Positions 8,677 through 19,452 of a stretch of 64,000 nucleotides of DNA are shown here, in pieces. The notes beneath the pieces are model-generated. The model did not search any database and was not told the origin of the DNA. It saw only the letters and a list, made by a program, of their open reading frames with translations. Source of the DNA: Guyparkeria sp. SCN-R1 (GTDB taxonomy: Bacteria; Pseudomonadota; Gammaproteobacteria; Halothiobacillales; Halothiobacillaceae); assembly GCF_003932495.1 (NCBI RefSeq), contig NZ_QZMT01000014.1:1-64000 (forward strand), in the 5' to 3' direction. Within the stretch, counting starts at the first letter, position 1, and each line of letters begins with the position of its first letter. Both the position numbers and the translations under genes were made by a program.

Positions 8677-9789
8677 CTACTGTTTCGCCCCGATCTTCAG
8701 GGCGTTCTCGCGCACCCGGTCGCGCTCGCGCTGGTCCTCGACGGCATCGAACTCGCTGTGCTCGACCCAGCCCTGGGTGTGCTGACGGACCAGACGGGCC
8801 AGCGCATCGAGGTGATCGCCCCGGTCGTTGAGCGCCGGGATGTAGTGGTAGGTCTCGCCGCCAGCCTCCTCGAAGTACTCGCGGTTCTCGTCTCCGATCT
8901 CCTCGATGGTCTCGAGGCAGTCGGCCGAAAAGCCCGGGCAGATCACGGCGATGTGCTTGACGCCCTGGCCGGGCAGGGCCTTCAAGGTCTCGTCGGTGTA
9001 GGGCTTGAGCCACTCCTCGGGGCCGAAGCGTGACTGGAAGGTGACCATGTAGTCGTCCTCGGACAGGCCCAGGCGTTCGGCGACCAGCCGCGAGGTGACG
9101 TAGCAGTGGCAGTGGTACGGGTCGCCGTTGAGCAGGTAGCGCTTGGGCTCGCCGTGGTAGCTCATGATCAGCTTGTCGGGCTTGCCGTGCTCGTCGAAAT
9201 GCTCCTGGATGCTCGCCGCCAGGGCATCGAGGTAGCCCGGGTCACGGTGATACTGGTTGATGGTGCGCAGCTCGGGCACCCAGCGCCAGTGCATGAATTC
9301 GTCGAAGACCGCGTCCAGCGTCGAGGCGGTGGTCGCACCGGCGTACTGCGGGTAGAGCGGCAACACGACCACGCGCCGGCAGCCGGCCTCGCGCAGTTCG
9401 TGCAGGGCCGAGGGCACCGACGGGTTGCCGTAGCGCATGCCGAGTGCCACGGTCACCGGGCCGGCCATCTGCTCGCTCAACCGCTCCTGCAGGCCCTGCT
9501 GCTGCTGCCGCGCGATGGTCAGCAGCGGCGAGCCCTCGCCGTGGTGATCCCAGACCGAGCGGTAGGCCTCGGCGGATTTCGCCGGGCGGGTGCGCAGCAC
9601 GATGCCGTGCAGGATCGGCCACCACTTCCACTTCGGCAGCTCGATCACGCGCGGATCGGAGAGGAACTGCGCGAGGTAACGGCGCAGCGCCGGCGCCTCC
9701 GGCGCGTCCGGCGTACCGAGATTCAGCAGCAGTACTCCCAGTCCTTCCGCACTGCCGTGCTTGTAGTCCGGTTCACCTTGGTAATTCAT
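8677..9789 (-). CDS. hemH: Ferrochelatase
   Basis: 370 residues. The enzyme inserts ferrous iron into protoporphyrin IX, the last step of protoheme synthesis. The N-terminus 'GLGVLLLNLGTPDAPEAPAL' and 'RYLAQFLSDPRVIELP' are classic. The catalytic histidine lies in 'LIMSYHGEPKR' and the conserved glutamate in 'CPGFSADCLETIEEI'. The gene is divergent from trxB across a 216-bp spacer and upstream of the CinA-like gene. Confidence 0.95.
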   Translation of the reverse strand: MNYQGEPDYKHGSAEGLGVLLLNLGTPDAPEAPALRRYLAQFLSDPRVIELPKWKWWPILHGIVLRTRPAKSAEAYRSVWDHHGEGSPLLTIARQQQQGLQERLSEQMAGPVTVALGMRYGNPSVPSALHELREAGCRRVVVLPLYPQYAGATTASTLDAVFDEFMHWRWVPELRTINQYHRDPGYLDALAASIQEHFDEHGKPDKLIMSYHGEPKRYLLNGDPYHCHCYVTSRLVAERLGLSEDDYMVTFQSRFGPEEWLKPYTDETLKALPGQGVKHIAVICPGFSADCLETIEEIGDENREYFEEAGGETYHYIPALNDRGDHLDALARLVRQHTQGWVEHSEFDAVEDQRERDRVRENALKIGAKQ

Positions 9790-9984
9790 TCGATGGCCTC
9801 AACATTTTTCGACGAGTATCCTACAGTCTGGACGTGCTCGGCCGACGCACCAACACGCGTCGCCGAACCCGAGACCGGGTCAATCCCGGGTCATTCTAGG
9901 CAAACCAGTCACACGTTGCCGGACCGGATGATTTCACGCCGATCCGGCGGTCGCCGTCACGCCGGTGACCCTTACACCGAATAA

Positions 9985-10965
<981 letters not shown>

Positions 10966-10989
10966 TCCCGACTGACCATCGCTTCATCC

Positions 10990-11009
10990 GGCCGATCGGA
11001 CGATCGGCC
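10990..11009. other. 20-bp perfect inverted repeat downstream of trxB
   Basis: GGCCGATCG, GA, CGATCGGCC. It has no T tract, so it is not a standard terminator. It could be an operator or a transcript-stabilising hairpin between trxB and the next gene. Confidence 0.35.
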
Positions 11010-11032
11010 ATCACGACTGAAGGAACACCGAC

Positions 11033-11389
11033 ATGGATCCAACCATCGCCGCCTACGTGGTGCTACTGGCACTGGCGCTCGGCCTGACCGGCGCGCTGCG
11101 TGCCGAACGGGAACACTGCGGCCGGGGCCTGTTGATCGTCACCACCCTGGCCGGTTTCCTGGTGGTCGCGGCCGTCAGCGCGCTGCTGACCTCGCAGAGT
11201 GCGCTCGAGCTCGTGCTGTCGACCATCGCCGTGTTCTTCGGCGCGCAGTCGGCGGCGACGGCCTTCCTGCTGCTGCGCCAGGAGATACATGCCGAACCGG
11301 CGGACGAGCCCGACGAGCAGGACCTGCTCGACGAGGAGGACCGCGAACAGCAGTTCGCCCATGAACGTGCCAGCAAGGAGGTGTCGTGA
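11033..11389 (+). CDS. Small membrane protein resembling the PntA membrane segment
   Basis: 118 residues with three predicted membrane helices (about 5-22, 32-52 and 58-80) and an acidic cytoplasmic tail ('DEPDEQDLLDEEDREQQ'). The spacing and the final helix 'LVLSTIAVFFGAQSAATAFL' followed by 'LLRQEI' resemble the C-terminal membrane helices of transhydrogenase subunit PntA. No NAD-binding domain is present. The start has GAAGGA upstream. Its stop overlaps the start of the next gene, implying translational coupling. Homology to PntA is my inference from pattern, at moderate to low certainty. Confidence 0.6.
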   Translation: MDPTIAAYVVLLALALGLTGALRAEREHCGRGLLIVTTLAGFLVVAAVSALLTSQSALELVLSTIAVFFGAQSAATAFLLLRQEIHAEPADEPDEQDLLDEEDREQQFAHERASKEVS

Positions 11390-12288
11390 TGGGCATCGGA
11401 TTGATGATCGACAATGCCGGCTGGTTCGCCCTGGGGCTGGTACTGATTACCCTCTCGGCGCTGACCCACCCGGGGCGCCGCCGGGTCTGGATGTGGGCGC
11501 TGCCGCTGGCGATCCTGATCGTGCTCGCCGGCGCGCTCTTCCCCGGGGCGGCCGGCGATCTGCCGGGCATGGGCTGGAAGGCGTGGCTGGCGATCGCCGC
11601 GCTGGCCTTCGGCGTGGCCGCCGCGCCGTGGTATCGGGCCAATCGCAACCAGGATACCCGCCTGATCGACCTGGTGCGGGGTGCAGCGATCGTCCTGATC
11701 GGCAGCGGCATCACCATCACCCTGCTGGGCGTGATCGGCTGGGAGCAGACCACGCTCTACCTCGGTGCCTGGGATCTGCGCCTGGCCGCGGTGCTGGGCA
11801 TCTTCATCGGTGTCTGGACCGGCGTCACCGGGCTGATCCACTGGCTACGCCTCAAGGGCACGTTGCTTGCCTCGAACCGGGGCTCGCGCAATCAGCAGAT
11901 CGCTCAATGGGTGGTACTGGCGATCATCGGGGTACTCGGCGTGATCGCCGTCGCCTACCCGAAGGTCGCCGTGGCGCCATTGGTCCTCCTGATCGTGCTG
12001 GCAATCGAATGGGCGGCCCTGGCGGCCCTGTCCCAGAAGCACGAGGACCTGTTGCATATCCAGGCACGGCACGTCGGCCTGGTGGGCGTGGCCATCGTCA
12101 CGCTCGGCTACGTGCAGAGCAGCCTGTTGCTGCTGGTGATCGGTGGGTTGGTGGTTGCCGGCTCGATCCACTTCGTCAAGCGCCAGGGCGCCTTCTGCCA
12201 GATCTCGCGGCGGACCTTCTACGACGACGAGACGGAGGATGCCACCGCCGAGACGGAGCCGAACGAATCGACCAGCTCGGCGAAGTGA
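11389..12288 (+). CDS. Membrane protein resembling the PntB membrane domain without the NADP domain
   Basis: 299 residues with about eight hydrophobic helices. ATG 11389 is preferred over GTG 11386 because of AGGAGG spacing. 'LGIFIGVWTGVTGLIHWLRL' followed by KGTL aligns with the PntB stretch [20 protein letters not shown]. The N-terminal helix pair and 'LLLLVIGGLVVAGSIHFV' near the end also match PntB order. Full PntB continues into a 180-residue NADP-binding domain; here there is only a short acidic tail. The pair with the preceding gene could be a nucleotide-independent ion channel or transporter. Function is unknown. Confidence 0.65.
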   Translation: MGIGLMIDNAGWFALGLVLITLSALTHPGRRRVWMWALPLAILIVLAGALFPGAAGDLPGMGWKAWLAIAALAFGVAAAPWYRANRNQDTRLIDLVRGAAIVLIGSGITITLLGVIGWEQTTLYLGAWDLRLAAVLGIFIGVWTGVTGLIHWLRLKGTLLASNRGSRNQQIAQWVVLAIIGVLGVIAVAYPKVAVAPLVLLIVLAIEWAALAALSQKHEDLLHIQARHVGLVGVAIVTLGYVQSSLLLLVIGGLVVAGSIHFVKRQGAFCQISRRTFYDDETEDATAETEPNESTSSAK

Positions 12289-12310
12289 TCGCGCCCGGGG
12301 TTGCCGGGGC

Positions 12311-12925
12311 TCAGTCGTGACTCAGGTCGTCGAGGGTCAGCTCGAAGGCATCGACGAACTGCTGACGGAAGAAGGCCACCGCCGGCAGGTCGGTCATCTC
12401 GTCAAGCTTGCCGTACAGGAACTCCTCGGCACGGCGGAATTCCTGGTTGCCGGCGGCCCGCTCCTCGATGCACTTGAGGTAGGCGGACAGCGAATCGGCG
12501 GCCTTGACCAGCCGCAGCACCTCGGGCTCGATGCGTGCGCTCTCGATCACCTCGGCAAACGATTCCTGCAATGACTCGGGCAGCAAGCCGATGATCTTGC
12601 GTTCGGCGTGCGCCTCGAGTGCCTTGTAGGAATCGCGGATATCCTCGCGGAAGTACTTCACCGGTGTGGGCAGGTCGCCGGTGATGATCTCCGAGGCATC
12701 GTGGTAGAGCGCCACGCTGACCACCCGACCGACGTCGTTGTTCTCGCCGAATTCCTGGTTGCCGATCACCGCCAGGGCGTGGGCGATCATCGCCACCTGC
12801 AGGCTATGTTCCTGGACGTTCTCGCTGCGCGTGTTGCGCATCAGCCCCCAGCGGTAGATGTACTTCATCCGCGAGAGGTAGGCGAAGAAGTGGCTTTTTT
12901 CGGGGCTCTGGTCGGATTCGCTCAT
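12311..12925 (-). CDS. yfbR: 5'-deoxynucleotidase YfbR-like HD hydrolase
   Basis: 204 residues from ATG 12925. This HD-domain phosphohydrolase dephosphorylates deoxyribonucleoside 5'-monophosphates. Metal ligands are visible in 'VQEHSLQVAMIAHAL' and 'ALYHDASEIITGDLPTPVKY', the family signature, and in 'VKAADSLSAYLKC'. It lies just downstream of dgt (57-bp gap) on the same strand, so two dNTP/dNMP-degrading HD enzymes form a likely operon for nucleotide-pool control. Confidence 0.92.
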   Translation of the reverse strand: MSESDQSPEKSHFFAYLSRMKYIYRWGLMRNTRSENVQEHSLQVAMIAHALAVIGNQEFGENNDVGRVVSVALYHDASEIITGDLPTPVKYFREDIRDSYKALEAHAERKIIGLLPESLQESFAEVIESARIEPEVLRLVKAADSLSAYLKCIEERAAGNQEFRRAEEFLYGKLDEMTDLPAVAFFRQQFVDAFELTLDDLSHD

Positions 12926-12981
12926 CGGGCTCCTGGCAATTTTCTGGCAATCATCAAAGGCTAAGCGGGTAGTCGCCACGC

Positions 12982-14427
12982 TCAGGCCTGCGTGGACGGG
13001 CGGAAACCCACCTCGCGGAACTCCTCGAACAGGCTGACGGCGAAGCTGTCGGTCATCCCGGAGATCATGTCGGTCAGCAGTTGCGCCTCGCGGTAGCGGA
13101 TCGGCATCGGGTTGCCTGGTGACTCGAACACCCGCCGGTAATTCTCCGAGATGCGCTGGTAGATGTAACCGGCCAGCGGCGTGGACCGCGGGCTGGCCGG
13201 GTCATCCCGATCCTCGCGGCGCGTGATCGCGTACCAGAAGGCATCCATCAGGCCGTGGATCACCCTCAGGCCGGTCAGCTCGACGCGCAGCACCGACTTA
13301 TGCCGGTAGGCGTGCTGCCAGTTGCAGGCCTTCAGGGCGGCCAGCAGGCGCCCGCCGCGCGAGGCATCCACGAGCTCCTGCTCGAAACGGCCCTCGGCCA
13401 TGGCCGGCAAGGAGTCGATGAACACCTCGCCGATCGCCTCCATCAGCGCCCCGATCGCGCGGATGCGGAAGGTCTGCATGGAGATGTCGTTGAGCTCGTC
13501 CGGCGAGAGGCGCTCGCGCCGATAGGCCTTGTGCTCGGCGGCCGCCGCGTCGCAGACCGCCGTGACCACCGGGTCGTCCGGCGCCTCGTGGCGCAGGAAG
13601 GCGATGGTATCGGAAAACGACAGCAGCCCCTTCTTGACCGCGTCCTCGGCGTCCAGCACCGAGTAGGCGATGTCGTCGCAGGCCTCCATGATCCAGGTCA
13701 ACGGGTGGCGCTGGCCGGGAGCGAGTCCCGTCCCGGCCCAGACCTCGTCCATCAGCGCCCGCTCGGACTGGAAATAGCCGTGCTTCTTGTGGGTAACCCG
13801 ACCGCGGTCGATCTCGTCGCTGGCCGCGGGGTACTTCACCAGCGCGGCGAGGCTCGCGAGCGTCAGGTTCAGGCCGTAGTCGTCGTTGATCAGCTGGAGC
13901 TTGGTCAGCAGGCGCAAGGTCTGGGCGTTGCCCTCGAAGCGCAGGAAGTCCTGCTTCATCGCCGCGCTCAGGGCCGGTTCGGCATCCAGCACCTCGGCAC
14001 GGTTGATCTCGAACCAGCGCGCGATCGCATCCTCGCCCTGATGACCGAACGGCGGGTTGCCCAGATCGTGGGCCAGGCCGATGGTGGCCAGCAGGGCGGG
14101 GACGTCGCGCAACGCCTCGGGCAAGCCCGCGGCCACGCCGTGGTGGAAGACCAGATCGATGCCCACCGAGCGGGCCAGGTTGGCCACCTCGTGCGAATGG
14201 GTCAGCCGGGTGCGCACGCTGTCCGAGCGATCCAGCGGGAAGACCTGCGTCTTGTCGGCCATCCGGCGCACCGGGGTGGAGAACAGCACCCGGTCGTAGT
14301 CGCGCTCGATGGCCGTGCGCGTCTGCGCCGGCACGGTCGCCAGGAGGTTGCCCTGCCCGCTGCGGGGGCGGCGGCGGTCGGAATTGAGCCAGCGGCGCCA
14401 GTGGCTGTCGAGATCCTGCCTCATCAC
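12982..14427 (-). CDS. dgt: dGTP triphosphohydrolase
   Basis: 481 residues. It hydrolyses dGTP to deoxyguanosine and triphosphate. HD-domain metal ligands are seen in 'RTRLTHSHEVANLARSVG' and 'IGLAHDLGNPPFGHQGEDAI', and the dGTPase family marks 'DKTQVFPL' and 'ACDDIAYSVLDAEDA' are present. It is the first gene of the pair with yfbR and divergent from the dehydrogenase gene across 280 bp. Confidence 0.93.
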   Translation of the reverse strand: MMRQDLDSHWRRWLNSDRRRPRSGQGNLLATVPAQTRTAIERDYDRVLFSTPVRRMADKTQVFPLDRSDSVRTRLTHSHEVANLARSVGIDLVFHHGVAAGLPEALRDVPALLATIGLAHDLGNPPFGHQGEDAIARWFEINRAEVLDAEPALSAAMKQDFLRFEGNAQTLRLLTKLQLINDDYGLNLTLASLAALVKYPAASDEIDRGRVTHKKHGYFQSERALMDEVWAGTGLAPGQRHPLTWIMEACDDIAYSVLDAEDAVKKGLLSFSDTIAFLRHEAPDDPVVTAVCDAAAAEHKAYRRERLSPDELNDISMQTFRIRAIGALMEAIGEVFIDSLPAMAEGRFEQELVDASRGGRLLAALKACNWQHAYRHKSVLRVELTGLRVIHGLMDAFWYAITRREDRDDPASPRSTPLAGYIYQRISENYRRVFESPGNPMPIRYREAQLLTDMISGMTDSFAVSLFEEFREVGFRPSTQA

Positions 14428-14707
14428 GATTCCTTGAGGGGTGGCCAGGGAATAGTCGGAACACGGGGCCGTCGGAGCCGGAAATCACCACCGGGTTCTG
14501 CTAGCCTCCTTAGGCCGAAACGGGCCGGTAACGACACGAAAGTAAGGCCCGAAGGTTCGCGATTCCACCAGTGGCGACAGGGAAACGAACGACCGCTGGC
14601 GCAAGCATAACCCTATACCCGCCGCAATCCACCAGACGACGGAGCGTGCCCCGCGCGATTGTGGCGAGAGAACGACCGCAGCACAGAACATCGAAGAGGG
14701 CACCGTC

Positions 14708-15565
14708 ATGAACACCACGATCGGAATGATCGGCCTGGGGCTGATGGGAACCGCCATGGCCCGCCGTCTCGCAGAAGCTGGCTGGGCGGTGACCGGCTTT
14801 AACCGCCACCCACGCGAGATCGAGAACATCCCCGTCGCCGCCAGCCTGGCCGATCTTGCCGATCGCGCCGAGACCCTCTGGATGATGGTCAGCGACTACA
14901 CTGCCTGCCGCGAGGTAATCGACCGACTGGGCGAGGCCGGCATCCGCGATCACGTGGTGATCAACAGCTCGACCATCGCCCCGTCGGAATCCGCCGAAAT
15001 CGCACGCCGGGTCGAGGCGCTCGGCGGCGACTACCTCGAGGCCCCCGTCCTCGGTTCCATCCCGCAGGCGCAAAGTGGCACGCTGCAGTTGCTGCTGGGC
15101 GGTTCCGAGGCGCTGATCGAACGCCTCGACCCGCTGCTGCAAGCGCTGGGCACGCCGACCCATTTCGGGGCGGTACGCAGCGGCGCCGCCGCCAAACTCG
15201 CCTTCAATCAGCTGATCGGCTCGCTGACCGCGGCCTTCTCCATGAGCCTCGGGCTGGTCCAGCGCGAGGGGGTCGATGTCGACCGCTTCATGGAAACCCT
15301 GCGCGCATCGGCCCTCTACGCGCCGACCTTCGACAAGAAGCTGGGCAACATGCTCGACCACTCGTTCGAGAAGGCCAATTTCCCGCTCAAGCACCTGCTC
15401 AAGGACATCCGTCTGTTCACGCGCAGTGCCGCCGGACAGGACATCGACACCCACCTGTTGATTGGCCTGCAGCACGTGCTCGAGGAAGGGATCTACGCCG
15501 GCCACGGCAATCACGATTATTCGTCCCTCTACGAGAATATCGTCCGCCACGGCACCACGCACTGA
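14708..15565 (+). CDS. NAD(P)-dependent beta-hydroxyacid dehydrogenase family protein
   Basis: 285 residues. The N-terminal Rossmann motif '[17 protein letters not shown]' and the C-terminal helical domain follow the 6-phosphogluconate/3-hydroxyisobutyrate dehydrogenase plan. '[17 protein letters not shown]' is the substrate-loop signature and '[14 protein letters not shown]' carries the catalytic lysine. The substrate cannot be told from sequence; tartronate semialdehyde, hydroxyisobutyrate and succinic semialdehyde reductases share this plan. It stands alone between dgt and purH. Confidence 0.88.
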   Translation: MNTTIGMIGLGLMGTAMARRLAEAGWAVTGFNRHPREIENIPVAASLADLADRAETLWMMVSDYTACREVIDRLGEAGIRDHVVINSSTIAPSESAEIARRVEALGGDYLEAPVLGSIPQAQSGTLQLLLGGSEALIERLDPLLQALGTPTHFGAVRSGAAAKLAFNQLIGSLTAAFSMSLGLVQREGVDVDRFMETLRASALYAPTFDKKLGNMLDHSFEKANFPLKHLLKDIRLFTRSAAGQDIDTHLLIGLQHVLEEGIYAGHGNHDYSSLYENIVRHGTTH

Positions 15566-15717
15566 TCTCTCGGGAGACCGGCGAACGAGCGGGTCGTGAG
15601 TTGCGGCAAGGGAGCCTAAACACCTCCGGGCCAAGCGGGTACAATGCGCGGTTTGCGCACCGCTCCCGTCGTGCGGCTGGTGCGTTCGAACCCATCGCTG
15701 AAAACACGGATATCCCC

Positions 15718-17280
15718 ATGAGCCATCATGCCGTCAAGCCGCGCCGCGCCCTGCTGAGCGTTTCCGACAAGACCGGGATCCTGGGCCTGGCCCAGGGTCT
15801 GCACGCCGCCGGCGTGGAACTGCTGTCCACCGGCGGCACCGCCCGTCTGCTGCGCGAGAACGACGTGCCGGTGCGCGAGGTCAGTGACGTCACGGGTTTC
15901 CCGGAGATCATGGCCGGGCGGGTCAAGACGCTCAACCCGCTGATCCACGGCGGCATCCTCGGCCGTCGCGGCACCGACGACGAGGTGATGGTCACCCACG
16001 GCATCACGCCGATCGATCTGGTGGTGGTCAACCTCTATCCGTTCGCCCGCACGGTGGCCGACCCCGACTGCGACCTGCCAACGGCGATCGAGAACATCGA
16101 CATCGGCGGCCCGGCGATGGTGCGCGCGGCGGCCAAGAACCACAACGACGTGGCGATCGTGGTCAACCCGGCCGACTACGAGGTCGTGCTCGGGGAGATC
16201 AACGGCGAGGGCATCTCCATGGCCACGCGCCAGCGTCTGGCCGGGGCGGCCTTCAGCCACACCGCCCAGTACGACGGCATGATCGCCGACTACCTGGGCC
16301 GCCAGTTCGAGGAAAGCGCGTTCGCGCCGACCTGGCATCTTCCGCTGAACAAGTCGATGGATCTGCGCTACGGCGAGAACCCGCACCAGAACGCGGCCTT
16401 CTACGTCGAGCCGGACGCCGCACCGGGCACGCTGGCCCGCGCGCGCATCGTCCAGGGCAAGCCGTTGTCCTTCAACAACCTCGCCGACGCCGATGCCGCA
16501 CTCGAATGCGTCAAGCAGTTCGACCGCCCGGCCTGCGTGATCGTCAAGCACGCCAACCCCTGCGGCGTGGCCACCGGTGACGACATCACCACCGCCTACG
16601 ACCGTGCCTTCGCCACCGACCCGACCTCGGCCTTCGGCGGCATCATCGCCTTCAATCGGCCGCTGGACGCCCACACGGCACGCAGCATCGTCGATCGCCA
16701 GTTCGTCGAGGTGATCATTGCCCCCGAGATCGGGGCCGAGGCGGCATCCGAGCTGGCCGCCAAGCCGAACGTGCGGGCACTCGCGATCGACGATTGGTCG
16801 GTCAAGCCGGCCCCGGGCATGGACTTCAAGCGCATCGGCGGCGGGCTGCTGGTCCAGGACTTCGACCACGGCGTGGTCGGCGCCGATGACCTGAAGATCG
16901 TCACCAAGCGTGCGCCGGACGAGGCGGAGATCCAGGATCTGCTGTTCGCTTGGCAGGTGGCCAAGTTCGTCAAGTCCAACGCCATCGTCTACGCCAGCGG
17001 CCAGCAGACCATCGGCGTCGGCGCCGGCCAGATGAGCCGGGTCTACTCCGCGCGCATCGCCGGCATCAAGGCGGCCGATGCCGGCCTGCCTGTCGAAGGT
17101 TCGGTAATGGCCTCGGATGCCTTCTTCCCGTTCCGCGACGGCATCGACGCCGCGGCGACGGCGGGCATCAAGGCCGTGATCCAGCCGGGCGGCTCGATGC
17201 GCGACCAGGAAGTCATCAACGCGGCCGACGAGCACGGCATCGCAATGGTATTCACCGGGATGCGCCACTTCCGCCACTGA
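15718..17280 (+). CDS. purH: Bifunctional AICAR transformylase/IMP cyclohydrolase
   Basis: 520 residues from ATG 15718; upstream in-frame codons are not protein-like. It catalyses the last two steps of IMP synthesis. The N-terminal MGS-like cyclohydrolase domain shows '[12 protein letters not shown]' and '[12 protein letters not shown]'. The transformylase domain shows '[15 protein letters not shown]', '[12 protein letters not shown]' and '[16 protein letters not shown]'. It ends 'FTGMRHFRH', the typical purH terminus. A strong terminator follows at 17307. Confidence 0.96.
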   Translation: MSHHAVKPRRALLSVSDKTGILGLAQGLHAAGVELLSTGGTARLLRENDVPVREVSDVTGFPEIMAGRVKTLNPLIHGGILGRRGTDDEVMVTHGITPIDLVVVNLYPFARTVADPDCDLPTAIENIDIGGPAMVRAAAKNHNDVAIVVNPADYEVVLGEINGEGISMATRQRLAGAAFSHTAQYDGMIADYLGRQFEESAFAPTWHLPLNKSMDLRYGENPHQNAAFYVEPDAAPGTLARARIVQGKPLSFNNLADADAALECVKQFDRPACVIVKHANPCGVATGDDITTAYDRAFATDPTSAFGGIIAFNRPLDAHTARSIVDRQFVEVIIAPEIGAEAASELAAKPNVRALAIDDWSVKPAPGMDFKRIGGGLLVQDFDHGVVGADDLKIVTKRAPDEAEIQDLLFAWQVAKFVKSNAIVYASGQQTIGVGAGQMSRVYSARIAGIKAADAGLPVEGSVMASDAFFPFRDGIDAAATAGIKAVIQPGGSMRDQEVINAADEHGIAMVFTGMRHFRH

Positions 17281-17306
17281 GCGCCGCTTGTCGATCCGCA
17301 CACGAG

Positions 17307-17335
17307 AAGGCCCCTCGAACGAGGGGCCTTTTTTA
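17307..17335 (+). terminator. Rho-independent terminator of purH
   Basis: AAGGCCCCTC-GAAC-GAGGGGCCTT followed by six T in total. The A-rich left side may also serve the convergent minus-strand genes. Confidence 0.9.
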
Positions 17336-17357
17336 ATGGGGCGCCGGCCGCGCCGGA

Positions 17358-17540
17358 TCAGGCAAAGGGATCGAAGGGCTCCTGATCCTTGCGCCGATGA
17401 TGACGCTTTAGGTCCAGCTCCAGTGATTTGATTAGGGTATGTTCGTCGACTGGCTCGCGGTCGCGACGCTGCAGTTCGGCACGCGCCATCTCGATCAGGC
17501 GCCGCAGTTCCGTCAGAGAGAGACGATTGAAATCGAACAT
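17358..17540 (-). CDS. Small charged helical protein of unknown function
   Basis: 60 residues from ATG 17540 (MFDFNRLSLTELRRLIEMAR). It is predicted mostly alpha-helical and rich in Arg, Glu and Lys, with no recognised domain. It starts four bases after the stop of the phosphatase gene on the same strand, so it is probably translated with it. The regular heptad-like L/I spacing in the first 30 residues favours a real protein, but the role is unknown. Confidence 0.55.
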   Translation of the reverse strand: MFDFNRLSLTELRRLIEMARAELQRRDREPVDEHTLIKSLELDLKRHHRRKDQEPFDPFA

Positions 17541-17544
17541 CGGA

Positions 17545-18402
17545 TCAGCCGGTCGCATCGATCACGGAATGGAAGTGGTGCCCGCGGCGCACGAACCGGT
17601 GGGTCCGCACACTGGGGTCGTGGTAGTGAGCGCTCACGGCGAGGGTGTCGCCCACCTCGACCAGCGCCAGCCCACGGCCGGGCCGTTCGTCCCAGGCGCC
17701 GCAGTCGATCCAGAGCCGGTTGCCATCACGCACGGGCTGGCCGGTAATCGTGTGACCCGCGATGACCCAGTCGATGCCCCGCACACTGCGTTCCGGTCGA
17801 CGGCCATCGAGCACCTCGTGGACCTGTGAGCGCCCCCACAGCATGGTGTCGAGCTGCGGGTCGGCCTTGGTCGCGGCCCAGTAGCTCAGCTTCTTGACCC
17901 GCTCGAGTCGGGCGATGTTCTGGTCCCAGTCCCACAGCGGCAATTCGGCATGCACCACGCCGACGGCCGCCGGTCCGTTGCCGACCTGGATCATCAGCGG
18001 CATCTGGCTGATCAGGTTCATCACCTCGGTGATCAGGTCGTCCCACTTGTCGTCGTTTAGCTTGTCGTAGGGCTCCAGCAGCCAGGCCGAGCCCATCGCC
18101 TCGAGGTCGGCGCGCTGGCGAGCGGTCAGGCAACGTTCGGCGAGCGCGTCGCGATGATTCGCGATCACCCGCTCGTGATTGCCGGCCACGGAAAAGAACC
18201 AGGGCTCACCCAAGAGACGCAGGGTGCCCAGTGAATCCTCGCCGTAGTCGATCAGATCCCCTACGGCAATGACACGATCCCGCTCCGGGGAAAAATCGTG
18301 CTTGTCGAGGATCTTTTCCAGCAGCGGCCGACTGCCATGCAGATCGCCGACGATGAAATCCCGACCCCGCGGGTTCTTCAAAAGCTGTTTGAATAACGTC
18401 AT
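17545..18402 (-). CDS. Metallophosphoesterase of the PPP serine/threonine phosphatase type
   Basis: 285 residues from ATG 18402 (MTLFKQLLKNPRGRDFIVGD). The calcineurin-like signature is complete: 'GDLHGSRP', 'GDLIDYG', 'GNHERV' and histidines in 'GVVHAELP' and 'IAGHTITG'. This places it with bacterial PrpA/lambda-type PPP phosphatases that remove phosphate from proteins, though nucleotides such as Ap4A remain possible. It precedes the 60-residue gene in a probable two-gene unit. Confidence 0.88.
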   Translation of the reverse strand: MTLFKQLLKNPRGRDFIVGDLHGSRPLLEKILDKHDFSPERDRVIAVGDLIDYGEDSLGTLRLLGEPWFFSVAGNHERVIANHRDALAERCLTARQRADLEAMGSAWLLEPYDKLNDDKWDDLITEVMNLISQMPLMIQVGNGPAAVGVVHAELPLWDWDQNIARLERVKKLSYWAATKADPQLDTMLWGRSQVHEVLDGRRPERSVRGIDWVIAGHTITGQPVRDGNRLWIDCGAWDERPGRGLALVEVGDTLAVSAHYHDPSVRTHRFVRRGHHFHSVIDATG

Positions 18403-18811
18403 GTAATCTAAGCAACAACGCCTGCGCCACGGCATGCGACGGGCCGTCTGACATGCCATGAGGATTGGATTGGGTCGACGGTCCGTCCGGGACTCAAATA
18501 GGCAACGAGCTGGGCGACATCGCTGCCACGCGGGGACGGGGCGGGCAGATAGCCGCCGATCGCATGATCGATATGTTCGCTAAAAAATAGCGTCAGGTCA
18601 ACAGCTTGGCCAACGGCTCCTCCGGTTGCGCGCGAGGTCGCAAAAGCTCGCATCGTCGCCATCGATTTTGCCCAACATTCGCTGATACCCCATTCGATAA
18701 TTAACCGACTAAAGGGCTGCGATTCCATTCGCTCGAGCGTATGCTGTTCGACGGGATGCAATTCACACCCGTGACAATAAAACCGACGAAAACCACTCAA
18801 GGAGGATTTTC
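18403..18811. other. 409-bp intergenic region, no supported gene
   Basis: It separates the divergent phosphatase and DsrE-like genes. It is visibly less GC-rich than the neighbouring genes. A 130-codon minus-strand open frame here has no protein-like character. A GGAGG ribosome-binding site for the DsrE-like gene lies at its right edge. Confidence 0.5.
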
Positions 18812-19288
18812 ATGAAAACCCGTTCCCTTTTCCCGGCCGCCTGGCTGATGCTGCTTGCCGCGTTCTCCTTCGCCAATGCAGCGCATGCCGCCGATGCCGA
18901 CAAGATCGAGAAGGTCGGCGGCAATACCCTGGCCAAGGAACACCTGGTGCTGCAAATCACAGAAAGTGACATGCAGCGCCAGAACCTGGTGCTCAATGTT
19001 GCCAACAACGTCCTCAAGGCACGTGGTGGCCCGGATCAGATCGACGTCGAAGTCGTTGCCTTCGGTCCGGGCATCAGCATGCTGTTTGCCAACAACCATC
19101 ACGCCGAGCGCATCCAGTCGCTGGCCGATCAGGGCGTGCGCTTCTCCGCCTGCGAGAACTCGATTGCCGGCGCGACGCGCAAGCTGGGCAAGGAACCAGA
19201 GATGAATTCCGCCGCCGTACCGGTCGAAGCCGGTATTGCCCGCATCCTCGACCTGGTCGACGCCGGTTACGTGCTGGTTCGCCCGTAA
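18812..19288 (+). CDS. Exported DsrE-family protein
   Basis: 158 residues. A Sec signal peptide ('WLMLLAAFSFANAAHA') precedes a DsrE/DsrF-like fold ('NLVLNVANNVLKARGGPDQI', 'EVVAFGPGISMLF', 'GVRFSACENSIAG'). The cysteine in 'SACEN' is where DsrE-type proteins hold their reactive Cys. Cytoplasmic DsrE relatives carry sulfur in sulfur oxidation; the periplasmic versions are poorly characterised. AGGAGG lies upstream and a terminator just after. A sulfur-handling role is inferred only. Confidence 0.82.
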   Translation: MKTRSLFPAAWLMLLAAFSFANAAHAADADKIEKVGGNTLAKEHLVLQITESDMQRQNLVLNVANNVLKARGGPDQIDVEVVAFGPGISMLFANNHHAERIQSLADQGVRFSACENSIAGATRKLGKEPEMNSAAVPVEAGIARILDLVDAGYVLVRP

Positions 19289-19311
19289 CGCCAGAACCCC
19301 GCACGCAAGCC

Positions 19312-19347
19312 GCCCCGGTTCCCTTATCAAAGGCCCGGGGCTTTTTT
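19312..19347 (+). terminator. Rho-independent terminator of the DsrE-like gene
   Basis: GCCCCGG and CCCGGGGC form the stem, with a larger loop, followed by six T. Confidence 0.75.
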
Positions 19348-19452
19348 GTGGCCGATCGAACGTCACCCGAATCACGGCACTGCAACCCTGCACCCACCTA
19401 CCGGCAAGGCGTATGATCGAGGCATCCCTCATCAACCGACAGGCCGATCCCC

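Noticed and set aside
18408-18800. 130-codon minus-strand frame upstream of the phosphatase gene
   Set aside because: No domain or plausible ribosome-binding site, and unlikely composition; treated as intergenic.
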